Below, piece after piece: positions 52,873 to 63,384 of a stretch of DNA of 64,000 bases; position 1 is the first letter of the stretch, and each line of letters starts with the position of its first letter. This DNA is from Azorinus chamasolen (taxonomy: Eukaryota > Mollusca > Bivalvia > Cardiida > Solecurtidae): positions 30,337,201 through 30,401,200 of the forward strand of contig OY755238.1 of NCBI GenBank assembly GCA_963576725.1. The letters run 5' to 3'. Below the pieces are notes generated by a model. That model was not told the DNA's origin. It made no database searches and worked only from the letters and a program-made list of their open reading frames with translations. The position numbers were made by a program, and so were the translations under genes.

Positions 52873-53105
52873 CCCTTTCCCTGTTGGAATATTCGAGACA
52901 GTATTAATGACATAATGAATATGTATAAGCTGAAATTTTGCAAGGGCATATGTATAATAATGTGTTGGCATTGGTAGAAACTATTTTACTCAGATCTATT
53001 AATATAGTTTCATGGCGTACAGAGTAGACATTGAGCTGACGTCTGCTCCAGTAGCCGCCTGATATTGGTCTACAATGACATGAAAAAGCATTTAAATGAA
53101 GTAAA
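52873..53105 (-). mobile_element. MITE, family A subtype, degraded
   Basis: CCCTTTCCCTGTTGGAATAT and GACATAATGAATATGTATAA match the inverted subtype at 3827; the core GCGTACAGAGTAGACATTGA ... CCTGATATTGGTCTAC has decayed. Confidence 0.5.
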
Positions 53106-53137
53106 ATGTTTAATGGAAGCCTGTCTGGTGTTTTAAT

Positions 53138-53345
53138 TAACCCATTAGTGTCTATTTACACTTATAATAACATAGGCACACAGTGTAGACTCAGAACAAA
53201 GGATACATAACCAAGTAATCTGATCATGGTCTGCACTGCGTGTTGAACCCATAGATGTCAATGGCTTATACCAGCAGAATCATTTAATAGTCGTTTTCTG
53301 TGTCCTCTCAACATGCAAAAATGGATGGGTTCCAAAATAATAGGA
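53138..53345. mobile_element. MITE, family G-like, degraded
   Basis: TTAACCCATTAGTGTCTATT, then CACACAGTGTAGACTCAGAA ... TGATCATGGTCTGCACTGC + GTG. Related to G by the end motif and the GTAGACTC core arm. Confidence 0.4.
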
Positions 53346-53459
53346 TCTGGGCTAATTTTCCAGAAATAATGCTGGAATAAATGGATTTATTAAATATTTA
53401 TGTTTTTATGAACAAATTCTTACATGTCACATTATCAGCGTGTGTTTGTAACTGTTTAC

Positions 53460-53580
53460 CTGAAAGAGACGCAATTCATACATTTGCAAATAGAGTAAAC
53501 CCTTATCAGACATATCCTGTATGAGCTGTTCAATCAGGGTCTATTTTGTTTGCATATACATGTATGTACAATGTTGAAAC
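53460..53580. repeat. Family A core, degraded
   Basis: CATTTGCAAATAGAGTAAAC ... CAATCAGGGTCTATTTTG + TTTGC. Ends not recognisable. Confidence 0.45.
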
Positions 53581-53644
53581 CTTGATTCTCGATCACACTG
53601 CCAATACACCTCCTAGCTTTATATGTTATCACAAGAATTACATA

Positions 53645-53848
53645 CAGTAAAACCCTCGATTATTCGAACACTCATATACGTATCATTATCGATATTTAAA
53701 ACAGGTGACAGTTTAATGTAGAGTGAAAGTCATGCAGAAAGCTCCTCAGAGAGCTTTCTGCAAGACTTTCACTCTTCATTAAGCAGTCACCAGCCTAAAC
53801 GATTCTAAATCATTCTTTATTAAATGTTCGAATTATCGAGATTTTACT
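53645..53848. mobile_element. MITE, family D/L-like
   Basis: Starts CAGTAAAACCCTCGATTATT after TA and ends TTCGAATTATCGAGATTTTAC. Foldback AGTCATGCAGAAAGCTCCTC / GAGCTTTCTGCAAGACTTTC. It combines D-type ends and foldback with the TTCGAA phrases of L, suggesting D and L are one superfamily. Confidence 0.7.
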
Positions 53849-54425
53849 TTAACGTATTATTCAACATTGGTGAGTCTTACATTCATATTAATTAGGTATA
53901 TTGTTATTCGATACAAATCAATAAACTTATGTTTACTTATGGTATAATATAGATCTCATTTGACAGTTTCTGCCCGAGTCAACATTTCCTGCGTTCGAAT
54001 TTCATTATAAAGATAATCTCATTAATATATATGATATCATTATTTTAAATGAATATTCAAAAAGCGATTCTTTTTCATGCCATTTGGTCGTTTATTTCTA
54101 AATTGTACACATAATATACGTGCATTGCACTAATGAAGCTATAAGGTGTACCGTACTATATAAGACAGTAACGTATATGGCTAATACCACCTCTTAAGAG
54201 AAGTATGTAGGAGCCATCTGATCAAGATCTACTCTGTTTGAAAAAACTTGAAAAGGCTTTTACGTGATGGAAAGCGTTAAGTGTATATACACATCGATAT
54301 GATATAAACTACTGGTACATATACACTAGTCGGTAACAATTGATCATTCAATGTACGACTGAGCTGAATTGCAATGAGTTCTATTTCGTTCCAGCCTTTG
54401 ATAAACTATTCGCTTAAGATGGAAA
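53849..54425. other. Non-coding; one half-core
   Basis: At about 54,200-54,245, AGGAGCCATCTGATCAAG followed by ATCTACTCTGTTTG is the right half of a family A core. Nothing else recognised. Confidence 0.4.
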
Positions 54426-54429
54426 ATAG

Positions 54430-54665
54430 TCAAACAGGGAGAGTCACACACGAAATGACACCGCACCAAACACCATCAAACAAGAAACGGTATGGCCACA
54501 AGACAAAACATAACAGGACGCATATCAAGACGAAAAACATTAAACATGAAGCATATTAAATAACAAAATTGACCATAAGCTGAAAGCAGGAGTACCGCCT
54601 TGGAACGGTCAGTAACTAAAATAAGCTACTTGGGACTTAAACCTGGTTTACGGTTACCGAACCTC
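54430..54665 (+). repeat. Retroelement tail related to 44.0-44.2 kb
   Basis: The segment AGTACCGCCTTGGAACGGTC + AGTAACTAAAATAAGC ... CTTAAACCTGGTTTA matches the 44,165-44,222 part of the tail repeat. The preceding A- and C-rich sequence (ACAAGACAAAACATAACAGG) resembles its interior. Confidence 0.5.
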
Positions 54666-54884
54666 GTCCTTAAGTTATCCAACTTTCACCAAAGTCAAAA
54701 TATAAATAAAATTCCCCTCCAGACAACTTCACAACATGAATAACGATGTCTGCCAAAACGAAATGACTTTAAAATAAACGTTAGAGGTAAACAAGCGACG
54801 TCATCATTTAAATGACGTCATAATTTAAAAGTACGGGAAAACTATATGAAACACTTCTACACCGACATTTTACAAAAAATAAAA

Positions 54885-55075
54885 GCCATACATCTTGGAT
54901 CCTGGTGAGACGGCGGGTTACCCAGCTTTCCATCTAGACCCAACAGTTTTGCAAATGTCAGCCAAGAATCAGATCTATTTCAACTTCATAATTGTATAAG
55001 CAAACACATTCGTTTGAGCTGGTTCTACTTTGTTTGCAAAGGCGTCAAGAGGCGCGTGTATGAAGGAAAGGGTTA
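54885..55075. repeat. Palindromic-core remnants
   Basis: TTGGATCCTGGTGAGACGGC ... CATCTAGACCCAACAG + TTTTGC at about 54,896-54,955; a half core ending GGAAAGGGTTAA at 55,060-55,073. Confidence 0.45.
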
Positions 55076-55079
55076 AGTG

Positions 55080-55480
55080 TTATTTAGCGATAGCGATATT
55101 GCAATGCGTTTATAATTACGTCACACCTTGCAGCAGCAATTTGCTCATTGTGTCAGTTAGAAGACCCGCTTACCGATCCTACTGTGTCTTTTGTCTATTT
55201 TCGTGGGTTGAAATTAAGCCAAGTATGACAGTGGCAATCCTTACGTCATGCAGTTGCGCGGAGAGAAATTAGTGAACCTCTAAGCGATATGTGTGCATCT
55301 ACCAATATTCCTTTCATCCTCCATAGTAAATTACAATATAACGTGACAACCATCCTTAGTTTGCTAATAGCATTTTGTAGAACTGAGTGTCTCCATGAAT
55401 TCAGTTATGCCACATCTGCAACTGAAAAGGTTTTGAAAAACAATTATATTCAGATAAACCTTCTAAAACTCCTAAAGAGT
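55080..55480. repeat. Repeat P, first copy
   Basis: Shares GTGTCTTTTGTCTATTTTCG + TGGGTT, AATTAAGCCAAGTATGACAG and TCATCCTCCATAGTAAATTA with 56,680-56,960, in the same orientation about 1.55 kb away. Diverged at many sites. The open frames at 55,030 and 55,289 are not conserved in the other copy, which argues against coding. Confidence 0.6.
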
Positions 55481-55985
55481 TGAGATAAACATTGTTGATA
55501 CATACATAAACATGTTTATTATACCTCAATTTCTTTTGCAATGTTAATTTCCCATAGGCCACCGTGACATAGAAATACTGTCAGGCCCAGCGGCAAAAGA
55601 ATTACTGTCGGAAAAATACTGTCTCCCGCTACCATAGGCACAGAACATCTAGATCAGTGAGCGCTTATTAAATTGTGTCTGTGACGTCATCCGATGACGT
55701 CATCGACTGACTCATCTGACGCTTGCAATTTGATCAACAAACGTCATTATGACAATTTCTTTGTTTTTGTTTATATATTTGAGAAATATGAGACTATTTC
55801 GGAGGAGGATCTGTCAAGATTGGACAGTGAAAAGGGTTCAGCCACTACTTATAACGTGTAAAATGAATAGAATTGTGAAGCTGTTCCGCAATCTTTAAGC
55901 ACCGAGTAGCTCTATAACTTTTGTTTAAAACTGTTTATTGTTGTAATTGAATAATTATTTTGCTGACGAAATTGATTGTGCTGTT
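55481..55985. other. No recognisable feature
   Basis: A short imperfect hairpin GTGACGTCATCCGATGACGTC + ATCGACTGACTC lies at about 55,681-55,712. Otherwise nothing recognised. Confidence 0.35.
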
Positions 55986-55989
55986 CGGT

Positions 55990-56148
55990 ATAATAAAATA
56001 AATATCACATCCTATGGAGCGCGAAAGCACGTATTGTCAACCCTCGGTATGGTAATGTCCGTCTCGGCTAACGCCTCGGTGGACATAACCAACCTCGGGT
56101 TGACAGTACGTGCTGTCTCTCTCCATAGGATGTGATATTTATATTATA
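55990..56148. mobile_element. Foldback element with CTCGG-TAAC loop
   Basis: The arms run AAATATCACATCCTATGGAG, CACGTATTGTCAACCCTCGG, GGTAATGTCCG and their inverse. The apex is CTCGGCTAACGCCTCGG. It totals about 150 bp with a few mismatches. It shares its apex motif with the foldback at 58,002. Confidence 0.75.
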
Positions 56149-56288
56149 TAGTATTGCCAATACAAATGCAGCAAAGATTCGCTAACGCGACCTCATAATT
56201 TACTAACATATGTGTCTGTGAAAGCAGTTGGTTGCTTAATTCAGGGCAAAAATAAAGAGCTTTCTGCATAACTTCTGCCTTGCTTTAA

Positions 56289-56509
56289 CCCATTCGCTTA
56301 TATTGACGACTGTTGACGACTCTGTAGAAGTCACTTTGTGAAACTATTGTGATAAATAGAGCATTTGCTCCTTTAGGAGCAAATGCTCTATTTATCACAA
56401 TGGTTTCAAACTACAAAATTCTAAAAAAAATCTTTTTCTCTAGTTCATGCTCCATTCCGGTAGACTTGTTCGAATAGGTTGTATCTATACTAGCCTATGG
56501 GGTAATGGG
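56289..56509 (+). mobile_element. MITE, family B, nested
   Basis: 221 bp; TTAA at 56,285-56,288 and TTGA at 56,510-56,513. Ends CCCATTCGCTTATATTGACG and TATGGGGTAATGGG. Hairpin TATTGTGATAAATAGAGCAT + TTGCTCC TTTA GGAGCAA + the inverse. Confidence 0.8.
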
Positions 56510-56514
56510 TTGAG

Positions 56515-56650
56515 ATATCACCTATTTTAAAATTCAGAATTAGACTTCTTTAGAAGAGTGGTTGCGATAACACTACCTTACCATATCACCTATTTTAAAA
56601 TTCAGAATTAGACTTCTTTAGAAGAGTGGTTGCGATAACACTACCTTACC
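56515..56650. repeat. Exact 68-bp tandem duplication
   Basis: ATATCACCTATTTTAAAATT ... ACACTACCTTACC occurs twice in succession with no difference that I can see, a recent local duplication of a MITE arm. Confidence 0.9.
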
Positions 56651-56659
56651 TTTTAACCG

Positions 56660-56960
56660 TCAATGTTCCGGTAGAACTTTTCTCATTGTATGAGCTAGAA
56701 GGCTTTTTTTACCGATCCTACCGTGTCGTTTGTCTATTTTCGTGGGTTTGAATTAAGCCAAGTATGACAGCGGTATTTGTGACGTCATACAGCTGCATGG
56801 GGTGAAATTGGCAAACCACTGAGCAACGTGTGTGCATTATCAATAATCTTTTTATCCTCCAAAGTAAATTACACTCAATGGTGACGACTATCCTTTCTTG
56901 CCTCATAACATTTCGTAGAACTGACTCAATTGATTCAGTTAGGCTATCTATGCCACTGAC
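56660..56960. repeat. Repeat P, second copy
   Basis: ACCGATCCTACCGTGTCGTT, TGTCTATTTTCGTGGGTTTG and TTTTATCCTCCAAAGTAAAT. See 55,080. Confidence 0.6.
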
Positions 56961-56975
56961 AATTATATTCATATA

Positions 56976-57565
56976 CAGTTGAACTTCGATACAGTGCTCC
57001 CTCCCTACAACGGCCCTCTTAATAACGATTCCCACCTTACAACAACGCATGTCACTGTTTCCGAAACAACAAGGCTCCAGAAACTTTTTTCCATCGTATT
57101 TTATTTATGCCTCCATCAAACCCTATGTTGTGACCATTCTTTAGAATCGTCACTTTGTGACGATTCTAAAGAATGGTCACAACATATGGTTTGATCGAGG
57201 CATAACGGTTTTATTTCTCGACATACACCTTATCTGGGGATCTGCAAACAAGCTAATTATGTTTGATTTTCCCTCCATATAACAACACCCTCTGGACAAC
57301 ATATACAATCTTCGTATCCCAAAGGGTGTCGTTATAGAGAGGGAGCACTGTATATCAAACTCGGATAGCTCGAACTTAGGGATAACTCGAACTAACATTC
57401 AGTCCTTCCAAAACTTACAATACATACTTGCTCTAATAATGTATCTCTACAGATATATAGAAACACATCACATGTGACAGCTTAACACAGGTCTAAAGTA
57501 GGATGACTCGAACTTCTGTTAACTAATTTGTATGGTCCCTTGAAGTTCAAGTTATATGTCTACTG
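56976..57565. mobile_element. MITE, family L, interrupted by a family E MITE
   Basis: Left end CAGTTGAACTTCGA(TA), right end CTTGAAGTTCAAGTTATATG + TCTACTG. After the E element it resumes TATCAAACTCGGATAGCTCG + AACTTAGGGATAACTCG and holds a D/L core remnant GACAGCTTAACACAGG. Confidence 0.65.
56992..57350. mobile_element. MITE, family E, full length, nested
   Basis: 359 bp between TA at 56,990-56,991 and 57,351-57,352. Ends CAGTGCTCCCTCCCTACAAC and TTATAGAGAGGGAGCACTG. Foldback CCCTATGTTGTGACCATTC + TTTAGAATCGTCAC TT GTGACGATTC + the inverse. Orientation opposite to the copy at 36,750. Confidence 0.85.
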
Positions 57566-57569
57566 AAGT

Positions 57570-57980
57570 TCCTAAATAGTTGTTATAAACATTGTCTTCA
57601 CCCCTGTATGCTATAAAACTGACATTACATTGCACAATAAGAAAGCAAAAAATGTCACCAAGTATTTACGTAAATGCTCTTGATATCACGATAAAACCCA
57701 TTGGGGGTATGCTTTGTTCTGAAGTAAGTTTACTTTTATTTCTTTAATCCTTTTTGTCTAACATTTGTAAATGTCTAACCGTATTACACGTTACACTAAT
57801 GCCGAAACGGCTAATTGTGCAATATGAAGCATCAATGTCATTGCTCTCCAGTGGGAAATTTTCAATTTGATTTCTACATGATCAAACGACATTAACATTG
57901 CAGTTTATTGGAAACTGGCTTACAATTCAGTTTTTTATGCAGAAGCACACTGGAGTGTTAATGACTCTTGTGCCTCTGTG
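57570..57980. other. No recognisable feature
   Basis: Non-coding; nothing recognised. Confidence 0.35.
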
Positions 57981-58001
57981 TGTAAAATGAACATTATTAG
58001 T

Positions 58002-58142
58002 TATACAGTTCTTTCCTATGGGTACTTGGCGATTTATTCCCGGTGTGAGGAAAATCATGTTGCCCGAGCCGTTAGGCGAGGGTTACATGATTTTACCAGC
58101 CGGGAATACATGGTCATGTACCCCGGGAAAGAACTGCATACT
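58002..58142. mobile_element. Foldback element with GAGCC-GTTA loop
   Basis: Arms CAGTTCTTTCCTATGGGTAC, TATTCCCGG, AAAATCATGTTGCCCG and the inverse (CCCCGGGAAAGAACTG). The apex CCCGAGCCGTTAGGCGAGGG is, on the other strand, close to the apex of the foldback at 55,990. Confidence 0.75.
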
Positions 58143-58165
58143 ATGGAAACCCTGGACGGCACTAT

Positions 58166-58841
58166 TGACTTGTGAATTATGACTTCTGAGTTATGACTTC
58201 TGAGTTATGACTTGTGACTTATGACTTACGACTTATATTTGGTCCGACGCCTACAACCCAGTGATCACAATAGCTCGACTTTTCTTCGAACCAGACGATC
58301 TAAAAATGCATTTAATTAAATTAGTAGGCCGACTTGACGCGAGGCCGAGTTGACTCAGGGGCTGCGTTTACCCCAAGGCCGAATTGACCCATTACCCCTA
58401 ACCACAGACGCATGAAGTTTGTACATTCATGTACAGTAAAGTTTGAATACTAAACGTATTAGTATCGTCATTCCTGTTCCTCATATAAACGTCTTTTCAT
58501 GCATTTGCAAACAGAGTAGACCCACATCGGACTGCTCCTATAGAATCTTTCTGATCAGGGTCTGCTATGTTTGTTTTTGACATGATAATATGTATATAAT
58601 ACTTCAATTTTTGTCGAAGCAATATATTTCATGGAAAAGTTTACATTATAAGAATTACAAATAAATATTCATGACGTCATTATTTCTTTCATGATTATTG
58701 AACAAGGAAAGGGTTCAGACAGGTGGCATCTTAATGTAGATAGAAAGTCATGTAGAAAACATCTCTAGGGGCTTTGTACATGCCTTTGACATCAAAAGTC
58801 GCAAGTCATAACTCATAAGTCATAACTCATAACTCATAAGT
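58166..58841. repeat. Inverted minisatellite pair bracketing a family A MITE
   Basis: 58,166-58,236 is a run of TTATGACTTSTGAG-type 14-bp units. 58,796-58,841 is the same in inverse (AAGTCATAACTCATAAGTC). Between them lie unclassified DNA, the A MITE and a D fragment (GACAGGTGGCATCTTAATG at about 58,717). It may be a minisatellite-ended element like that at 608. Confidence 0.55.
58470..58717 (+). mobile_element. MITE, family A
   Basis: Left end CCTGTTCCTCATATAAACG, core GCAAACAGAGTAGACCCACA ... TGATCAGGGTCTGCTATG, right end TTGAACAAGGAAAGGGTT. The arms have diverged. Confidence 0.7.
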
Positions 58842-58967
58842 ACGGAAGCCCTGAGGTCTCATTTTGACTTAATAATTATTTGTTGATAGTTTCTGGGTTG
58901 TTTTTCGTTATTTCTTATTACTTATTTATTGTGACATTCATATTGAAAATAGCGGGGAACCGGCAGC

Positions 58968-59366
58968 ATGGAGGGTTCTTGGGAAGATGAAATGGTAAGT
59001 ATTCTGTTATTTTATGAAATATCCATTACACATATCTAGATTAAAAGTATCATTATAGGACTATTACTTTGGGTGAAAAACTAAATATCAAAATATTTTA
59101 CATGACTAAGTGTAATAAGTGAATTGGATATGCCTATGTGCTATACATGTATATGTTTTTATAAATCTTCTAATTTATTATATTGATGAGCATGGCTTTC
59201 AGTCAACTTGTCTGTATCAAGTTTGTTAATACAGTTTATGCAGTTCCTTGCAGTTAGTGATTTCATATATATTGTATATCTTTCATGACCGGATAGACAA
59301 TCATATTGTATCATATCTATTGTATATCCTTCATTGTCAGGATAGAAAATTATGCGGTTCGTTCCG

Positions 59367-59417
<51 letters not shown>

Positions 59418-62400
59418 CTTCACAAGTTAATGTTAGATACCTTTTGAGCGTGTAGACTATAAATAAATGCACAAAAAGAACACCAATACTAAATTATGAC
59501 ACATGCGGTAACAATGTGTATTCTCAAGCTTTTCAAAGAATGTAGACCCAAATAAGTTACTAACATATTATTATTATTGTTTGCACATCATGCCTGAAAC
59601 AACATTATCAGTAAAACTAAAATTTAACAACCATTGTTCTGGCTGTATTTTGTCTTTATGAGCAGCTCGTATACTGCCTGTACTGTTCAAAGAGACAATG
59701 TCCTGTTGCATAACTTAAAATAGTATCAACATCTATTTGAGAGCTTTACATATAATTGGATAATCGTGTAAATGGACTATTTTTTCTCTAGAGTAATCGA
59801 CTGCGGGGTGGGGTTTGGGCAACCTGCTCTAGCAGGGCAACCTGCTCTAGACCCAATGTTTGGGCGGGTATCTAGTCCCCATGCTGGATCAATGCATGAA
59901 TTTGATGTATTTCCTTTCAAGACAGAGCTGGATCCATGCATGCACTTGATGTGTTTCCTTTCAAGACAGAGACTATCTATAACGTTGAACCTAGTTAACT
60001 TACCTCGATTAAAAGACAACTGACCCAAATTCACAGATGGCAAGTTTTTAACTGTTGTTTTGATCGACATTGTGGTAACGTTGAAAATTTACCCCTTATC
60101 GCTAAATTTCGATATTGGCAATACTTTTTAAAGATATGTGTTAGGGCCAGGTGCTTGAGTGGGGGTCTACCCTGTCTAGACCCAATGCTGGATCTGTGCA
60201 CGCACTAGCTGTGTTTCATTTAAAAGAACATGAGCCAATTGCATAATATAAGGAAAATATAGACATGGTGTCCAACAACTTGAATCTACATTGTATCTAC
60301 AACAGATACCGAATAACTCGGCGTCTCCATTTGATCATAGGTGTTTGCATGTATGTTATTAACGTGTCACTTAGCAGGTAAAGGGACAACTATTTTGCCT
60401 AGAACAAATGACATACTGCTAGGGTAATGTTTCAACTTTAAAAATTGGCCTGTCCATCATTGACTATATGTGGAGGTATGTGTTGTGAAGTGGGGCCGGG
60501 GGATGGGGATGTCTAGACCTCACGTAGCAATGGAACTACGCATACACTTGATGTGCTTTATTTCTAAACAAAGGCGATCAATGATGTTTAACATAGCTTT
60601 AGATAACCTTGAAAGTTTTAAATTGAATATTAAAACGCATGATTTTTTAAAGAAAATATAGACCAGGTGTCAAACAGCTTAGATCTGGATCATATGCCGA
60701 CTTCTATGTAGGTTAGTATTGGGACGATTAGCCGTAAATTGGTAAACATAGACAAGTTTTGCCGAGGACAAGTGACAGATTATTAGGGTCATTTTTCAAA
60801 GTTGAAAATTGGCCCTCCGTCGTGGACTGTTTTGAGAGCTGTATGTTGCGATAGGGTGTGTTCTAGACCCATTGTTTGACCTGGGAATGCACTGTCTGTG
60901 ATTCATTTCTAAATACAGACGATCAATGACGTTTGACATAGATTTAAGTAACCTTGATCATTGTAAATTTAATCCCAAATCGTGACTTTGAAAGAAAATA
61001 ATTGATCGGGCATCAAACAGCTTAGATTCAGATAAGATGCTGAGTTGCTCGGTGTCTGCAAGTATGATATTATCGTGGCGATTATCAGACAGTTGGTAAA
61101 GTTACAAATGTTTCACCTAGACCATTAAGTGACAAATTGTTAGAATCATTTCACAATGTTGAAATACGATCCAGCTATGCATAGTAAACTAAATTGTTAA
61201 AGAATGAAGCACGGATGTTCGGGGTGTTTAATAATATTTCAGCAATAACTAGTAACATTTAAGCAATAACTATTAGCAATTAACTTTTAAGCAATAACTA
61301 ATAACAATAAGGTTTTAAGCAGTAACTTATAACAATTAACTTTTAAGCAATAACTAATAACGATTAACTTTTAAGCAATAACTAATAACAATTAAGTTTT
61401 AAGCAATAACTAATAACAATTAACGTTTAAGCAATAACTAATAACGATTAACTTTTAAGCAATAACTAATAATAATTAAGCTTTAAGCAATAATTAATAA
61501 CAATTAACGTTTATGCAATAACTATTAACAATTAACTTTTGAGCAATAACTAATAACAATTAATTTTTAAAAGCAATCACTAATTTTACTTCTACATGTG
61601 TATAAGCAGGGGTTCATATTAAACGGTTTCCAGATATAAAGAGTTGACTGTATCTTGTCAATTCATTTCCATGATTATTGAATGTCCTTTTTCTCGGTAA
61701 AATAAATTGAAGATATATTAACAACCCTTTTCCCACAGCCAAACGTTTAGCAGAGGCATCAAAAGATGTTTCTATTAGGAGAAGAGTTAAGCAAACAGAG
61801 AAAAGCCAGGATCTACGTTGTTTGCAAAAGTGTTGTAGGGGCTTTTGTTGGGTAAAGGTTTTTATGCGTATTGATGATCACATTTTTACATTTTCCACTT
61901 TATTTACAAAACATAGATGTGTTGGTAATTATTTTCGAGTTGTTTGTAGTTGCTATCTTGTATCATTAAACGTGTTCATGTTCTTTACCCGGTATCTTCA
62001 TTACAGCTCTTATCCGATAGTACACAACGTTTGACTTGTACAGTATGTAATAGTCCACGCTTAATATACGAGAATCATACAGTATCCATTTGTAACGGCT
62101 CCCATTTTTGAAAACATCTTTAGATTACATAGAATAACATTAAAACTTGTGTTGGTGTTGATGTTTTTCAGGACAGAAGAAAAAGAATACAATCTCTTGT
62201 GAACAAATTGAAGACAAAGAAGACCTCTACAATGCTAGGAACTGTTGTTATTAAAGATATAATGAGTGACATTATCTTGGACTTATTTATGCAAGTAAAA
62301 TGGTACTCCACCCGCTTATGTGCTTTATCTTGACTTGACTCTAAATTAAGCCAGCCAGACTTAAAATGCTTTCAAGCTGAAGTCTTATAAGCACTAGTAG

Positions 62401-62948
62401 GTCTGTTTGTGATTTTAAACAGGTTCTGTGTATAAGACCCAGTTTTAGACGATTAAATAGAACTGTTTGTTGTGTTAACCATGAATAAAAAAATAAATTA
62501 TTTATAGTTTGTGTTTGTTGTCCTATTGAATTGTAATCCACTCATTACATCTTGATTGGGATATGACCAGTCCTGATTTTAATAAATCAAGACAGTAGAA
62601 AATAATTTAGTACTAGATCTAAATGCAGTTGTATAAATCTCAGAATTTATTATCCTCTAATAAATGTACATCTATATGTATGGTAAGAAATGCATGCCCT
62701 GCTCAGGGGGTTCACTCACAGCTACAGGGACCCACTGATCTAGGTCTGCACAGCAAAGTATGAGATTTGTAAACTGTGTAAATTTAACCAATGGCCTTCT
62801 TGCATCTATATTATATGACATCCCAAGAAAAATCTATAATAAAAACTTCTTGCCTCAGTTTCTGTTTTGAATTTCAATTTCACTTTTCTAGTCTGCATCG
62901 CACAAAAATATACAACATGGATTCACGGACATCGCTCTGCTGTCATAA
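58968..62948 (+). CDS. Candidate three-exon gene for a protein of about 68 residues
   Basis: Exon 1 58,968-58,994 (ATG in GGCAGCATGG, good initiation context) ends at donor GTAAGT. Exon 2 62,172-62,294 follows TGATGTTTTTCAG and ends at GTAAAA. Exon 3 62,892-62,948 follows TTTCACTTTTCTAG and ends in TAA. All junctions are phase 0 and all reading frames are open, which is unlikely by chance but not proof. Residues 1-9 are acidic (MEGSWEDEM), 10-29 basic (DRRKRIQSLVNKLKTKKTST), 30-50 hydrophobic and perhaps helical (KDIMSDIILDLFMQ), then 18 more. I recognise no family. Exons could be missing or the gene may extend past the window. AATAAA occurs at 63,247 and 63,263. Confidence 0.4.
59366..59414. 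repeat. (AAT)n microsatellite
   Basis: About 16 uninterrupted trinucleotide units, in intron 1 of the candidate gene. Confidence 0.95.
59770..61200. repeat. Diverged tandem repeat, about 330-355 bp, four copies
   Basis: CTAGACCCAATG (or a variant) recurs at about 59,848, 60,176, 60,511 and 60,864. Each is followed by a GATGTGTTTCCTTTC-like phrase, ATAACCTTGA and, in three copies, AACAGCTTAGATCTGGAT-type sequence with a half GATCC core (GCCGA.T..CTCGG). It lies in intron 1 of the candidate gene. The first copy has an extra internal duplication of CTGGATCAATGCATG-like sequence. Confidence 0.65.
61245..61585. repeat. 28-bp minisatellite, about twelve copies
   Basis: The unit is AATAACTAATAACAATTAAC + TTTTAAGC, with few differences between copies. 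In intron 1 of the candidate gene. No spacers, so it is a plain tandem repeat. Confidence 0.9.
61725..61830. repeat. Family A remnant
   Basis: AACCCTTTTCCCACAGCC, GAAGAGTTAAGCAAACAGAG, GATCTACGTTGTTTGC. Rearranged and decayed. Confidence 0.4.
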
Positions 62949-63182
62949 TTTTCCTTGATGTTTTAACCCTTCACCAGCTGTGAAAATTGTCTCTGTTGCT
63001 TCTAAAGTGATCTAAATTGCTCCGACTTACACAAAATGCGGTTCAGGTGACAACCCAATCTTTTTAAGAAGGAGTACAAGCTGAGTTGCTGGACATCTCA
63101 AGTGGAACCATGCTAATTGCATATGATAGCATGTCATTAACAATAGGCAAATCATAAATTCCTACAGGCTCCAAATTGTGCA
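62949..63182. other. Presumed 3' region of the candidate gene
   Basis: It contains TTTTAACCCTTCACCAGCTG at about 62,960, which may be a TTAA-type end, and a weak GATCC-like core near 63,080-63,110. Nothing else recognised. Confidence 0.35.
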
Positions 63183-63384
63183 TAGTATAACCCCTCCAAA
63201 GCAACCACTAACACGAGACAGCGGAAAAGTTAGACAGGAGCAGCTTAATAAAGCAAGAAAATAATAAAGTTTATATAGACAATTTATGTCTGTATTTCTT
63301 TCTTTCTTAATTAAACTGATGTCTGTCTGAACTATTAGCTTATGTATTATTCTGTTGCAGTCGCTTAAGACAGGGTTTATTGTA
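63183..63384. mobile_element. MITE, family D, degraded
   Basis: TAGTATAACCCCTCCAAAGC + AACCACTAACACG, GACAGGAGCAGCTTAATAAAG and, at the right, GCAGTCGCTTAAGACAGG + GTTTATTGTA. It is the D4 type (compare 44,929). It supplies the AATAAA motifs noted for the candidate gene and makes a tempting splice acceptor. Confidence 0.5.

Larger units (their letters stand above)
56170..56650. mobile_element. MITE, family D relative, interrupted by a B MITE
   Basis: Left part GCTAACGCGACC, AAAGCAGTTGGTTGCTTAAT + TCAGGGC, AGAGCTTTCTGCATAACTTC + TGCCTTGCTTTAA. After the B element it resumes GATATCACCTATTTTAAAAT ... AGTGGTTGCGATAACACTAC. The resumed part is present twice in tandem (56,515-56,582 and 56,583-56,650). 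Confidence 0.65.

Noticed and set aside
55030..55483. Two adjacent plus-strand frames of 80 and 64 codons
   Set aside because: The related copy at 56,680-56,960 does not keep either frame.
61245..61585. Regular short repeats resembling a CRISPR array
   Set aside because: The repeats are contiguous 28-bp units without unique spacers, and the DNA is eukaryotic.
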